The notes under the pieces: generated by a model
Told to the model about the DNA's origin: nothing
Database searches by the model: none
The model's input: the letters and a program-made list of their open reading frames with translations, nothing else
Made by a program: the position numbers and the translations under genes
Source of the DNA: Bacteroidales bacterium
GTDB lineage: Bacteria > Bacteroidota > Bacteroidia > Bacteroidales > F082
NCBI GenBank assembly: GCA_024400455.1
Contig: JAKSMU010000003.1
Location: forward strand, 161,895 to 225,894
Direction of reading: 5' to 3'
Length of the DNA: 64,000 bases
Shown: positions 43,918-53,395 of the stretch, piece after piece
Layout of the letters: every line of letters starts with the position of its first letter
Position numbering within the stretch: the stretch's first letter is position 1

Positions 43918-45080
43918 ATGCCTCACTTGACGAAAAACTGAAAAGCGTCAAGTGGGGCGAATTCAAACTTGGGGATTTGTTTAATAAAATAAAAACGAAT
44001 ACTTTAAAGTTTAAAACAAGCGAAATACCTAGTTACAAAACTCCTAAATATGATTTACCCGCATTAACTGCAGGAATTGAAAATCAGGGATTAAATAATT
44101 ATGTTCCAAGTGAAAGAGCAACTATATTAAAAAATGTAATATCTATTTCGGCAAATGGTGCAAATACAGGAGCTACTTTTTATCAAAGTAAGGAGTTTAC
44201 TGTTTTGCAAGATGCTTATGCAGTCAAGTGGATTTATGATAGTTCGGTTTTGTCAGATAATCAATATCTATTTCTAACATCCTCGATTTCAAAAACTATT
44301 TATGGAAATTACGAATGGACTAATAAAGCTAGTTGGAACAGAATAAAGAAAGATAAAATCCAACTTCCTTTGAATCACTCCAATGAGATTGACTTTGATT
44401 TCATGGAGTCTTTTATTAGCGAATTGGAACAAGAACGCATCAACAAACTTAATGCCTATTTGGAAGCCTCGGGATTAAAGGATTATGAATTAACGGAAGA
44501 AGAGAAAACTGTCTTGAAGGGATATGAAAATTGGACTTGGGAAGGGTTTAATCTTGAAGAACTCTTTGGTAAATCAACACGAGGTAAAAGATTAAAAAGT
44601 GAGGACAGAGCCATTGGCGATTTGCCATTTGTAACAGCAGGAGAAGCAAATGAAGGAATTTCCGCATTTATTTCAAACGATGTTGATGTTTTTTCAAGAA
44701 ATACAACAACAATAGACATGTTCGGTTCTGCCAAATACAGAAATTATGATTATGGAGCTGATGATCATGTTGCCGTGGTTCACACTGAAAATCTGAAAAA
44801 ACACACTTCAATTTTTGTGACAGCAGCGATTCATAAATCATCACACGCCGGGAAATTCGATTATTCTCATAATTTTTATGCAAAAGACGCTGATGAATTA
44901 ATCATTCAGCTTCCGACGCAAAACTCACTTCCCGACTACAAATCCATGGAAACCTTTATCCGTGCTATTGAAAAGCTCGTCATAAAAGATGTGGTGCTTT
45001 ACGTCGAAAAGAGACTTGGAGCGATGAATGAAGTGGTCTATTTTCAATCCTCCTCTCCTGCCCTTGCCGCCGAAAAATAA
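43914..45080 (+). CDS. restriction-modification specificity subunit (two TRDs)
   Basis: A 388-residue HsdS/BcgIB-like subunit with two target-recognition domains. Each begins with a short entry motif: WGEFKLGDLFNKIKT near residue 14 and WTWEGFNLEELFGKSTRG near residue 205. Each ends in a helical dimerisation segment (SFISELEQERINKLNAYLEASGL and ETFIRAIEKLVIKDVVLYVEKR). It selects the bipartite DNA target for the fused RM subunit. ATG 43914 overlaps the previous stop as ATGA, so the two are coupled. The first TRD is clearly more AT-rich than its flanks, as expected for exchangeable recognition domains. Confidence 0.9.
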   Translation: MNASLDEKLKSVKWGEFKLGDLFNKIKTNTLKFKTSEIPSYKTPKYDLPALTAGIENQGLNNYVPSERATILKNVISISANGANTGATFYQSKEFTVLQDAYAVKWIYDSSVLSDNQYLFLTSSISKTIYGNYEWTNKASWNRIKKDKIQLPLNHSNEIDFDFMESFISELEQERINKLNAYLEASGLKDYELTEEEKTVLKGYENWTWEGFNLEELFGKSTRGKRLKSEDRAIGDLPFVTAGEANEGISAFISNDVDVFSRNTTTIDMFGSAKYRNYDYGADDHVAVVHTENLKKHTSIFVTAAIHKSSHAGKFDYSHNFYAKDADELIIQLPTQNSLPDYKSMETFIRAIEKLVIKDVVLYVEKRLGAMNEVVYFQSSSPALAAEK

Positions 45081-45086
45081 TATCAA

Positions 45087-45120
45087 AATGGGATTGGCTG
45101 CAGCCAATCCCATTCATTTT
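45087..45120 (+). terminator. terminator between the RM operon and dnaE
   Basis: A perfect palindrome with 14-base arms (AATGGGATTGGCTG and its complement, 45087-45114). T-runs on both sides (CATTTT on plus, TTTTGAT on minus) make it usable for both converging units. It starts 6 bases after the specificity gene stop. Confidence 0.8.
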
Positions 45121-45232
45121 CATAATGTTATCATTCAACTCAGGCGGCAATATACCACCCCATCATCATTATTCCGTCGTTTCGACACCGTCACGCCCTT
45201 GAAGAAGAGTGTCAACGAGCAATCACCCAACA

Positions 45233-48200
45233 TCATCGCAAGTCAAACTCCACAAACGGCATCTTCTCCAAAATCGGCAACAGATCTCCCGCATTGACAG
45301 CACCCGAAATTGGCGTCATGTTGCAAGCGATGGAGTTCTTGAAGTCAAAGACATGAATCTTGTAATTCTGCTTGCCCGGATTGTCCTTCACCGCCTTGAC
45401 AAATGAAGCCATGTCATCTTGAGTCATCAGATTGAGATTCAACTTGATATAGACGGTCTTGCTTGAGTTTTCCAGCAAGGAGTCAAGCAGATGCACCGAA
45501 GTAAACTGAACATCCAATTGCGCCGGCAAGGCATTCGGGTCGGCATCGGGTTTGCGGAACGGCATCTTCAAGGTTCCGACGAGCAGGACATATTCACCCA
45601 CATTCAGCATGGCCTTGCAGTTGTTGTAATTTTCCTTGAACAGTCTGAAAGTCAAGGCTCCCGTTTGGTCTTCGATGGTGAAAATGCCGTATTTGCTTGT
45701 ACCTGTTTTCGTTATCATCTCCTCTGCCCTCGTAATCTGGCCGCCCAATTTCACAGGCCTTCCATTATTTTTCTCCACTTCGTTCATGGCGGCTTTCAGA
45801 CCTTCGACATTGCAATTGCTGTAATATTTCAGCGGCAAATGATAGACTTGCATCGGGTGCGAACTGATGTAAAAGCCCAAGGCCTCATATTCCATCTGTA
45901 ATTCCTTCATCTTCGACCAAGGTTCACACTGCGGCAATGGTATAGTCAGACCTTCCTCACTGCCCGAGTCATCGCCGAAACCAAACAAATCGATTTGCGC
46001 TGAGTTTTTCCTTTCGTTATACGAAGCCACCATGCGCAATGCCTTTTCCACAAACGGAGTCAAATCATTCTGAGGCACATAGAAGAACATAGCACGATGG
46101 AATCCCGGGAACGAGTCGAAGCAACCGGCCATGTCCATGCTTTCCAAAGCGCGGCGGTTGACGCCCTTGTTGGCGGTACGAATCAGGAAATCGGTCAAAT
46201 CCTTGAATCTGCCATTGGTCTCGCGTTCCTCGACAATGCCCGAAATGGCGGCTTCACCCACATTCTTGATGGCGCCCATACCATAACGGATTTCACCCTT
46301 GCTATTGACGGAGAATTTATATTCCGATTCGTTGACATCCGGACCTAAAACATCGATTTTCATGCGTTTACATTCTTCCGTCATGAAATTGATTTCCTTG
46401 ATGTCGCCCAAACTGTTGTTCAAAACGGCAGCCATAAATTCGGCGGGATAATGCGCTTTCAGATAGGCTGTTTGATAGGAAACCCAGGAATAGCAAGCCG
46501 CGTGCGATTTGTTGAAAGCATACGAAGCGAACTTCTTCCACTCTTCCCAAATCTTATTCAATCGCTTGGTAACTTCCTCTTCGGGCAGGTTTTCAGTGAC
46601 GGTGAGTTTCTCCACGCCTTGTTTCATAAACTTGCCGTAGAGTTCCTCCATCTTCGCCAACTGTTTCTTACCCATTGCTTTACGTAACGAGTCAGACTCA
46701 CCTCTCGTAAAGTTAGCCAACTCACGCGACAGCAGCATCACCTGTTCCTGATAGACGCAAATGCCGTAGGTGTCCTTCAGATATTTCTCCATGCAGTCGA
46801 AATCGTACTTGATTTCCTGCCTGCCTTGTTTACGGGCGATGAAGTCAGGGATGTTATCCATCGGACCTGGACGATACAAGGCATTCATTGCAATAATGTC
46901 ACCTATCGCACTCGGTTTCAGTTCCTTAAGATATTTCTGCATTCCGGGCGATTCAAACTGGAACGTGCCAATCGTATTGCCGGAACTATACAGTTCGTAA
47001 GTCAACGGGTCGTCAATCGGAATGTGGTCAATATCAAGGTCTTGGCCTGTCGTATGCTTGATGTTATGCAAGGCATCCTTAATCAAGGTCAAAGTCTTCA
47101 AACCCAAGAAGTCCATCTTGATAAGTCCCACACTTTCAACCACATGACCATCATATTGCGTGACCACCACATCTTCCTTCGTGTCCTTATCCTTGATGGT
47201 ACACATCGGGGCAATATCAGTCAGGTCACGGGCACCAATGATAACGCCACATGCGTGAATGCCAATCTGACGGTTGGTATCCTCCAATTCCTGAGCGTAA
47301 GTCATCATCGAGGAAATGTTATCATCCTCACCTTCAAGGTATTCCTTGAGTTCGGGAATGTATTTGTAGCAGTTCTTCAAGTTGACTTTCGGCATCTTTG
47401 ACGGCACATTGCCCTCCACCGCCTTCACCTGACTTTCGTCGAAAGCCTTATCGGGCACAAAGCCCTTGATTTTATTCACTTCGGCAAGCGGCACCTTCTG
47501 CACGCGACCGACATCAGCCAAAGCAGATTTGGCAGCCATCGTGCCGTAGGTAATGATATGCGCTACCTTTTCCTTGCCGTATTTCTTTGTAACCCAATCC
47601 AAAACGGCACCACGACCATCATCATCGAAGTCGACATCGATATCAGGCAATGAAATACGGTCAGGATTCAGGAAACGTTCAAACAGCAAGTCATATTTTA
47701 ACGGGTCTAAATCGGTAATTTTCAAGCAGTAAGCAACAACCGAACCTGCAGCCGAGCCACGGCCTGGACCTACGCTCACGCCCAATTCCTCACGCGCACC
47801 GCGGATATAGTCCTGCACAATCAGGAAGTAACCTGGGAAGCCCATGGTCTTCATCACGTGCAATTCAAAAATGATACGCTCACGCTGTTCTTCGGTCAGT
47901 TCCTCGCCATAACGTTTTTTCGCGCCCTCCCAAGTCAGTTTCGCCAGATAATCAGCCTCCAACTTGATACGATACAGACGGTTATAGCCACCCAATTTCT
48001 TGACTTTCTTTTCAGCCTCTTCCTGCGACAGCACCACTTCGCCATGCTCGTTGCGCGTAAATTCATTGAAAAGGTCTTCTTCGGTGAATTTCTGACGGTA
48101 TTCTTCTTCCGTTCCAAAATCCTCAGGAATCGGGAAAATAGGCATAATCGGGTCGGAATCAATGCTGTATGTCTCGACTTTATCCACAATTTCCTGCGTG

Positions 48201-49852
48201 TTTTCCAAGGCTTCGGGAAGGTCGGCAAAAATGGCGCCCATTTCTTCCGGCGTCTTCAACCATTCCTGTTTGGTGTAATGCATTCGCGATGCATCGTCCA
48301 AATCCTTGCCCGTGCTCAGGCAAATGAGTCGGTCGTGCGCCTCGCCATGTTCCTCCTCCACAAAGTGAACATCATTGGTGGCAATGATTTTGGTATTGGT
48401 CTTTTTCGCCAATTCCAACAGCACCTTGTTCACCTCTTTCTGACGCTCATAAACCTCAGTATCACCACCTGGTTTATCGGTCTTATGTCGTTGTAATTCA
48501 AGATAAAAGTCGTCACCAAAAAGACTCTTGAACCACATTATCGTTTGTTCGGCGCCAGCCAAATCGCCATTCATGATTTTCTGCGGAATCTCGCCACCGA
48601 GACAAGCCGACGAACAAATCAAACCTTCATGATATTGCTCCAAGAGTTTGTGGTCGATACGCGGATTGTAATAGAAGCCATCGGTGTAGGCAATGGAACT
48701 CAATTTGCAAAGACTGTGATAGCCCTGCTTGTTCTTTGCCAATAAAATAAGGTGCCAGCCCCTATCCTGACGGCCATCGCATTTGTCGATGCTGACGGGC
48801 GCGCAATAAGTCTCAATGCCGAAAATCGGCTTGAAAGTCTGACCTTTCAGTTTTTCAATCTCCTCGCCTGCCGCAAGTTTTTGTTCGTCAGTCGATTCGG
48901 GATTGGCGATAATGGCTTCCTGTTCCTTGATGGCATCCTTCACTTTGCCGTTTTCCTTATTCACGGTATCAGCCAAATCCTTGATACCGAACATATTACC
49001 ATGGTCAGTCAAAGCGATGGCATACATGCCGTTTTTCTTGCACTTCGCCACCAAATCAGGCACTTTCGACATGCCGTCCAAAATGGAATAATGCGAGTGG
49101 ACGTGCAAATGCGTGAAATGTTTCGGAATGTAGTTTCCAACAATTTCGGGTTCCTCTTCAACGATTTCCTCTTCAAAATTCGGCACAATGTCGATGCCAG
49201 CCGCTTGAATCACATCGGGATTGGCTGCCCGAAAATCGGCGAAGAACTGGGAAGTGACATTCAAATCGCTTTCATCCAACACCTTGCGGCGCAACAACTC
49301 CAGGAAAACGCGGGCAGTCGCTTCAACATCGGCAGAGGCGTTATGTGCCGAATCAAAGCCTTCGCCAAAAAGCAACTGGTGAAACTCGCTCAGTTTCGGG
49401 AACTTGAAGTGTCCGTTTCGTCCACCCGGAAACTGACAGAAATCGGCAGTCTTTTCCGTGCAAGTATCAATGATGTGCCATTTCCGCAACGGGTTTTCGC
49501 GGCCCATTCTCAGAAATTCGCAACCCAACACATTCAAATCGAAACCGATATTGTGTCCCACCAAATACTGTACTTTTTCCGCTGATTGCAAAAACAGATC
49601 CAACACCTCATTGAGCGGCTTGCCATATTTTCTGGCGTGTTCGGTAGAAATGCCGTGTACCATCTTGGCATCAATCGGAATTTCATAACCTTCAGGAATG
49701 ACGAGATGATTCTGAGCTTCAACGAATTGTCCTTTTTCATCGTGGACTTGCCAAGCCAACTGCACCATGCGCGGCCAGTTGTCAAAATCGGTCAAAGGAG
49801 CGCCATCACGTTTCGGAAGGCCAGTGGTTTCGGTGTCGAATATGAGGAACAT
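45233..49852 (-). CDS. dnaE: DNA polymerase III alpha subunit with N-terminal proofreading exonuclease
   Basis: A 1539-residue replicative polymerase. Residues 1-200 are a DnaQ-type DEDDh 3'-5' exonuclease with all five residues: D6 and E8 (IFDTETTG), D105 (HNIGFDLN), H170 and D175 (HNASADVEA). After an acidic linker (EEEIVEEEPEI) comes a PHP domain (THLHVHSHYSILDG at about 248), then the polymerase core with PDIDVDFDDDGR (the catalytic aspartates), the HhH region, and an OB domain (LGGQITRAEEMI). Ordinary DnaE is about 1150-1250 residues and uses a separate DnaQ. Here editing and synthesis are one chain, unlike PolC where the exonuclease is inserted in the PHP domain. No frameshift is apparent. 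Confidence 0.95.
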   Translation of the reverse strand: MFLIFDTETTGLPKRDGAPLTDFDNWPRMVQLAWQVHDEKGQFVEAQNHLVIPEGYEIPIDAKMVHGISTEHARKYGKPLNEVLDLFLQSAEKVQYLVGHNIGFDLNVLGCEFLRMGRENPLRKWHIIDTCTEKTADFCQFPGGRNGHFKFPKLSEFHQLLFGEGFDSAHNASADVEATARVFLELLRRKVLDESDLNVTSQFFADFRAANPDVIQAAGIDIVPNFEEEIVEEEPEIVGNYIPKHFTHLHVHSHYSILDGMSKVPDLVAKCKKNGMYAIALTDHGNMFGIKDLADTVNKENGKVKDAIKEQEAIIANPESTDEQKLAAGEEIEKLKGQTFKPIFGIETYCAPVSIDKCDGRQDRGWHLILLAKNKQGYHSLCKLSSIAYTDGFYYNPRIDHKLLEQYHEGLICSSACLGGEIPQKIMNGDLAGAEQTIMWFKSLFGDDFYLELQRHKTDKPGGDTEVYERQKEVNKVLLELAKKTNTKIIATNDVHFVEEEHGEAHDRLICLSTGKDLDDASRMHYTKQEWLKTPEEMGAIFADLPEALENTQEIVDKVETYSIDSDPIMPIFPIPEDFGTEEEYRQKFTEEDLFNEFTRNEHGEVVLSQEEAEKKVKKLGGYNRLYRIKLEADYLAKLTWEGAKKRYGEELTEEQRERIIFELHVMKTMGFPGYFLIVQDYIRGAREELGVSVGPGRGSAAGSVVAYCLKITDLDPLKYDLLFERFLNPDRISLPDIDVDFDDDGRGAVLDWVTKKYGKEKVAHIITYGTMAAKSALADVGRVQKVPLAEVNKIKGFVPDKAFDESQVKAVEGNVPSKMPKVNLKNCYKYIPELKEYLEGEDDNISSMMTYAQELEDTNRQIGIHACGVIIGARDLTDIAPMCTIKDKDTKEDVVVTQYDGHVVESVGLIKMDFLGLKTLTLIKDALHNIKHTTGQDLDIDHIPIDDPLTYELYSSGNTIGTFQFESPGMQKYLKELKPSAIGDIIAMNALYRPGPMDNIPDFIARKQGRQEIKYDFDCMEKYLKDTYGICVYQEQVMLLSRELANFTRGESDSLRKAMGKKQLAKMEELYGKFMKQGVEKLTVTENLPEEEVTKRLNKIWEEWKKFASYAFNKSHAACYSWVSYQTAYLKAHYPAEFMAAVLNNSLGDIKEINFMTEECKRMKIDVLGPDVNESEYKFSVNSKGEIRYGMGAIKNVGEAAISGIVEERETNGRFKDLTDFLIRTANKGVNRRALESMDMAGCFDSFPGFHRAMFFYVPQNDLTPFVEKALRMVASYNERKNSAQIDLFGFGDDSGSEEGLTIPLPQCEPWSKMKELQMEYEALGFYISSHPMQVYHLPLKYYSNCNVEGLKAAMNEVEKNNGRPVKLGGQITRAEEMITKTGTSKYGIFTIEDQTGALTFRLFKENYNNCKAMLNVGEYVLLVGTLKMPFRKPDADPNALPAQLDVQFTSVHLLDSLLENSSKTVYIKLNLNLMTQDDMASFVKAVKDNPGKQNYKIHVFDFKNSIACNMTPISGAVNAGDLLPILEKMPFVEFDLR

Positions 49853-49966
49853 AATGTATCGATATTTATCAAAAATGGATGTTGATTATCAGGAAGAAAA
49901 GTCTTCCGAATTGAGAAGTCAAAAATAGGGTGTTTTTTGTAAAGGCGCAAGTGACGGAATTAATTT

Positions 49967-51253
49967 TTAATACCCATACTTCTCCTTCCACCTGTCGCGC
50001 AGACTCTTTCTTAGTTCGCGCTCACGCGGATTATCCTGAGGGTCATAGAGTTTCGTGCCGGAAATCTGTTCGGGCAGAAATTCCTGTTCGACGAAGTTGC
50101 CTTCAAAGGCGTGGGCATATTTGTAGCCATCGCCATATCCGATTTCCTTCATCAGTTTGGTCGGAGCATTGCGCAAATGCAAAGGCACAGGCAAATCGCC
50201 CGTCTTCTGCACCAACGATTGTGCCGCATCGATGGCTGCCACTGCCGCATTACTCTTGGCTGACGAAGCAAGATAAGTAACTGTTTGCGAAAGGATTATC
50301 CTGCTTTCAGGCCAGCCAATCTTGTTGACGGCATCGAAACAGGCATTGGCCAAAAGCAAGGCATTCGGGTTGGCATTGCCGATGTCTTCCGACGACAAAA
50401 TGAGCATCCTGCGGGCGATGAACAACGGATCCTCCCCTGCCTCAATCATGCGTGCCAGATAATAGACGGCGGCATTCGGGTCGCTGCCACGGATGGACTT
50501 GATGAAAGCTGAAATAATGTCGTAGTGCATCTCACCCAACTTGTCGTATTTCACCAGATTGCTCTGAATGCAGTCCGTCGTGAAATCGTTGGTGATGACC
50601 AATTCAGTCGCGTTTTCATCTTTATCACACAAGGAATTGACGACCAATTCAATGGCATTCAGCAACTTTCTGCCATCGCCACCGCTGATTTTCAGCAAGG
50701 CTTCGGTCTCTTGCAGCACAATCGGCTTACCCAAATCGGCCTGCAACACCTCGGCGGCTTTTTTCAGCATGATTTCCAAATCGTCGCGTTCCAACGACTT
50801 CAGCACATACACCTGGCAGCGCGAAAGCAAAGGCGAAATCACCTCGAAACTCGGGTTTTCGGTCGTGGCTCCAATTAAGGTGACAAGGCCTTTCTCCACA
50901 GCACCTAGAAGCGAATCCTGCTGCGACTTGCTGAAACGGTGGATTTCATCGATGAAAAGAATCGGCGCCTCGGGCAACATACGCGCACGGTCGATGACCT
51001 CGCGCACCTCCTTCACGCCACTGCTGACCGCACTGAGCTGGAAGAACTGCCGCTGCACTTGCTTCGAAATGATGTAAGCCAATGTGGTCTTGCCCACGCC
51101 GGGAGGTCCCCAAAAGATGATGGAAGGCACACGTCCCGTCTCGATGGCGCGACGCAAAACGGCATTTTCGCCAATAATATGCTTTTGGCCGATGTAATCA
51201 GCCAGTGAAGTCGGGCGCAAACGCTCAGCCAATGGTGTCGAAGAATTTCTCAT
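49967..51253 (-). CDS. rarA: replication-associated recombination protein RarA (MgsA)
   Basis: A 428-residue AAA+ ATPase of the RarA/WRNIP1 family, acting at stalled forks and during polymerase processing. Walker A is GPPGVGKTT, Walker B LFIDEIHRF, sensor 1 GATTENP, then a C-terminal tetramerisation region (ARMIEAGEDPLFIARRMLILSSEDIGNA, DLPVPLHLRNAPTKLMKEIGYG). The ATG at 51253 (MRNSSTPLAERLRP) is preferred; a longer frame to 51325 overlaps the divergent promoter region. A minus-strand -7 box (TACTTTTG) lies at 51270-51277. It is downstream in position from dnaE by about 115 bases, on the same strand. Confidence 0.95.
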   Translation of the reverse strand: MRNSSTPLAERLRPTSLADYIGQKHIIGENAVLRRAIETGRVPSIIFWGPPGVGKTTLAYIISKQVQRQFFQLSAVSSGVKEVREVIDRARMLPEAPILFIDEIHRFSKSQQDSLLGAVEKGLVTLIGATTENPSFEVISPLLSRCQVYVLKSLERDDLEIMLKKAAEVLQADLGKPIVLQETEALLKISGGDGRKLLNAIELVVNSLCDKDENATELVITNDFTTDCIQSNLVKYDKLGEMHYDIISAFIKSIRGSDPNAAVYYLARMIEAGEDPLFIARRMLILSSEDIGNANPNALLLANACFDAVNKIGWPESRIILSQTVTYLASSAKSNAAVAAIDAAQSLVQKTGDLPVPLHLRNAPTKLMKEIGYGDGYKYAHAFEGNFVEQEFLPEQISGTKLYDPQDNPRERELRKSLRDRWKEKYGY

Positions 51254-51269
51254 GTGATGAAATTTGAAG

Positions 51270-51277
51270 CAAAAGTA
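51270..51277 (-). promoter_or_regulatory. -7 box (TACTTTTG) of rarA
   Basis: Minus-strand TAnnTTTG match 16 bases before the rarA ATG. It sits back to back with the plus-strand -7 box at 51290-51297. Confidence 0.55.
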
Positions 51278-51289
51278 AACAATTTTAAA

Positions 51290-51297
51290 TATCTTTG
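51290..51297 (+). promoter_or_regulatory. -7 box (TATCTTTG) of the C69 peptidase gene
   Basis: TAnnTTTG match 19 bases before the ATG at 51317. It excludes the longer frame from 51254. Confidence 0.6.
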
Positions 51298-51316
51298 CAC
51301 CAAATATCACATCATA

Positions 51317-53041
51317 ATGAAACACATCAGACTTGTTTTGGCAATGGCTTTCATTGCCGCCGTTCAGCCCTTGTTGGCTTGCACCAACTTCCTCATCACC
51401 AAAGGCGCTTCCGTCGACGGTTCGACCTTCATCAGCTATTGCGCTGATTCACATATCCGTTACGGAGAGTTATACTACACGCCAGCCGCTGATTGGCCGG
51501 CTGGCAGCATGCGTATCTGCTACGACCGCAGCACCAACAAGCCCCGTGGTTCTGTTGCACAGCCTGCTCATACTTATAAAGTCGTCGGTTACCTGAATGA
51601 AAACCAAGTCTCACTTGGCGAAACCACCTTCGGTGGCCGCGAAGAACTCATGGACCCGCGCGGCATCGTCGACTACGGCAGCCTGATGTTCATCGCCTTG
51701 GAACGCGCCACATCGGCACGTCACGCCATCCGCATCATGGCCGACCTTGTTGAAGAATACGGCTATGGCAGCGACGGCGAATCGTTTTCCATCAGCGATG
51801 CCAACGAAGTCTGGTACATGGAAATGATGCCGAAAGGCTACAACGAGCAAATCACCAAAGAAGGCGACACCATCAATGCCGACCGCGGCGCCGTTTGGGT
51901 TGCCATCCGCATCCCTGACGGCTATGTCTCAGGTCACGCCAATGCCGCCCGCATCACCACTTTCACTTTGCGCAACGGCAAGACCAGCATCACCGACAAG
52001 GACTGGAAGAAACTCAATAATCCCGAAGTGGAAGTCATCTATAAGCACGACATCATCGATGTAGCCCGCAAACACGGCTATTTCAGCGGCAAAGACCAGG
52101 ATTTCGATTTCTCGGCAGCCTACGCTCCCGTTGACTTTTCAGCCGCCCGCATCTGCGACTTGCGCGTCTGGACCATGTTCAACGAAGTGTGCGACGACAT
52201 GGATCAGTACTGGGACTATGTGACCGGCAAAGACCTCACCCACGGCCGCATGCCGTTGTACGTCAAGCCAAACCGCAAAATCAGCCTAAGCGACATGATG
52301 GCTTTCCAACGCAACCACTACCAAGGCACAGAACTCGACAAGACCCTCGATGCAGGCGCAGGACCTTTCGGTTCGCCCGCACGTTGCAACCCGCTCTACT
52401 GGGAATACGGCGGCAAGAAATACTTCAACGAACGCAGCATCGAAGCCGTGCAAACCGGATTCTCCTTCATCGCGCAGTGCCGTAACTGGATGCCCGACAT
52501 GATTGGCGGCATCATCTGGTTTGGCGTCGACGACACCAACTCGACGGTTTACACACCTTTCTATTGTTCCATTAACGAAGTACCCATTGAATACCGCCAT
52601 GGCAACGGCGACATGCTGACCTACAGCGACAATGCCGCTTTCTGGGTCTTCAATCGCGTGGCTCACTTCAAATACCTGTTTTACAACCGTGTCATTGGCG
52701 ACATCCAAAAAGTGCAGAAAGAATTGGAAGACAATTACATCAAAGCCACCGCAACACTCGAAGCAGGACTAAAAGACTGCGACCTTGCCGATGCAGCAAT
52801 CAAAGAAAGACTGACAAAATTCTCGAACGAGGCTGGAGCCAAAACCGTAAAACGCTGGAAAGAATTAGACAATTACCTATTGGTGAAATACCTTGACAGC
52901 AACATCAAGCAAGAAGACGAGAATGGATTCAAGACCAACGGCTACGGCTATCCCGCCCGTCCCATGCAGCCTGGCTACCCAGATTCATGGAAGAAACAAG
53001 TGATTAAAGAAACTGGCGAACAGTTTATAAGGCCGGAATAA
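51317..53041 (+). CDS. C69-family dipeptidase (Ntn hydrolase)
   Basis: A 574-residue exported peptidase of family C69 (PepD-like). The signal peptide ends QPLLA and the next residue, Cys22, is the expected N-terminal nucleophile of the Ntn hydrolase (ACTNFLITKGASVDGS). Further family segments are HTYKVVGYLNENQVSLGETTFGG and DGESFSISDANEVWYMEM, with WVAIRIPDGY. It splits dipeptides in the periplasm. Cleavage just before Cys makes export and self-activation one step. The start is fixed by the -7 box at 51290-51297. No T9SS tail is present. Confidence 0.92.
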   Translation: MKHIRLVLAMAFIAAVQPLLACTNFLITKGASVDGSTFISYCADSHIRYGELYYTPAADWPAGSMRICYDRSTNKPRGSVAQPAHTYKVVGYLNENQVSLGETTFGGREELMDPRGIVDYGSLMFIALERATSARHAIRIMADLVEEYGYGSDGESFSISDANEVWYMEMMPKGYNEQITKEGDTINADRGAVWVAIRIPDGYVSGHANAARITTFTLRNGKTSITDKDWKKLNNPEVEVIYKHDIIDVARKHGYFSGKDQDFDFSAAYAPVDFSAARICDLRVWTMFNEVCDDMDQYWDYVTGKDLTHGRMPLYVKPNRKISLSDMMAFQRNHYQGTELDKTLDAGAGPFGSPARCNPLYWEYGGKKYFNERSIEAVQTGFSFIAQCRNWMPDMIGGIIWFGVDDTNSTVYTPFYCSINEVPIEYRHGNGDMLTYSDNAAFWVFNRVAHFKYLFYNRVIGDIQKVQKELEDNYIKATATLEAGLKDCDLADAAIKERLTKFSNEAGAKTVKRWKELDNYLLVKYLDSNIKQEDENGFKTNGYGYPARPMQPGYPDSWKKQVIKETGEQFIRPE

Positions 53042-53313
53042 CGGTCTGATAAATGTAAATTCGGCGTAGCCAATCTTCGATTTCGCTAAATTCGCTAAAT
53101 TCGTAAAATTCGCGGTCGAAAAAACGATCGTGGTTACAAATTGGATGCAGTGTCCATTCCTGCCGGACGTTGAGGAAGAACCGCGAAATCGCAGATTCAA
53201 CGTAGTTAATCGGGCGAATCAGGCGAATGTGGCCTTGCTGATTCAAGTCCTTGCCTGACGGACGCTGATAAGATAAACCGCTATGGGTCAAAAAGTATAT
53301 AATTCCCTAAAAA
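53042..53313. other. intergenic region with degenerate ATTCGCTAA repeats
   Basis: From 53080 to 53118 there are four imperfect copies of a 9-10 base unit (TTTCGCTAAA, TTCGCTAAA, TTCGTAAAA, TTCGCGG). The rest shows no frame or structure I can support. The unit is related in style to the short tandem repeats at 32319-32353. Confidence 0.5.
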
Positions 53314-53395
53314 TTTGGGGATTTTTGTATTTTTGCACATAAAACATTTGGGGATTTTTGTATTTTTGCACAAAATAAAATTGGGGATTTTGGCA
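53314..53395 (+). repeat. 33-bp tandem promoter repeat, 2.5 copies
   Basis: Units begin at 53314, 53347 and 53380 with a strict 33-base period. Units 1 and 2 carry TTTGGGGATTTTTG followed by the -7 box TATTTTTG (53328-53335 and 53361-53368) and GCACA. Unit 3 keeps only ATTGGGGATTTT and ends at the start codon. The first two could be two functional promoters. Confidence 0.9.

Noticed and set aside
37650..45080. The 37.6-45 kb island as a prophage or integrative element
   Set aside because: No integrase, capsid, tail, portal or att-like repeat is visible; only defence-type genes and two short shared boxes.
53315..53395. N-terminal extension of the DUF4143 ATPase (27 residues with a repeated GIFVFLH)
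   Set aside because: The codons fall exactly on the 33-bp promoter repeats and on two -7 boxes; the ATG at 53396 is followed by the conserved start of the family.
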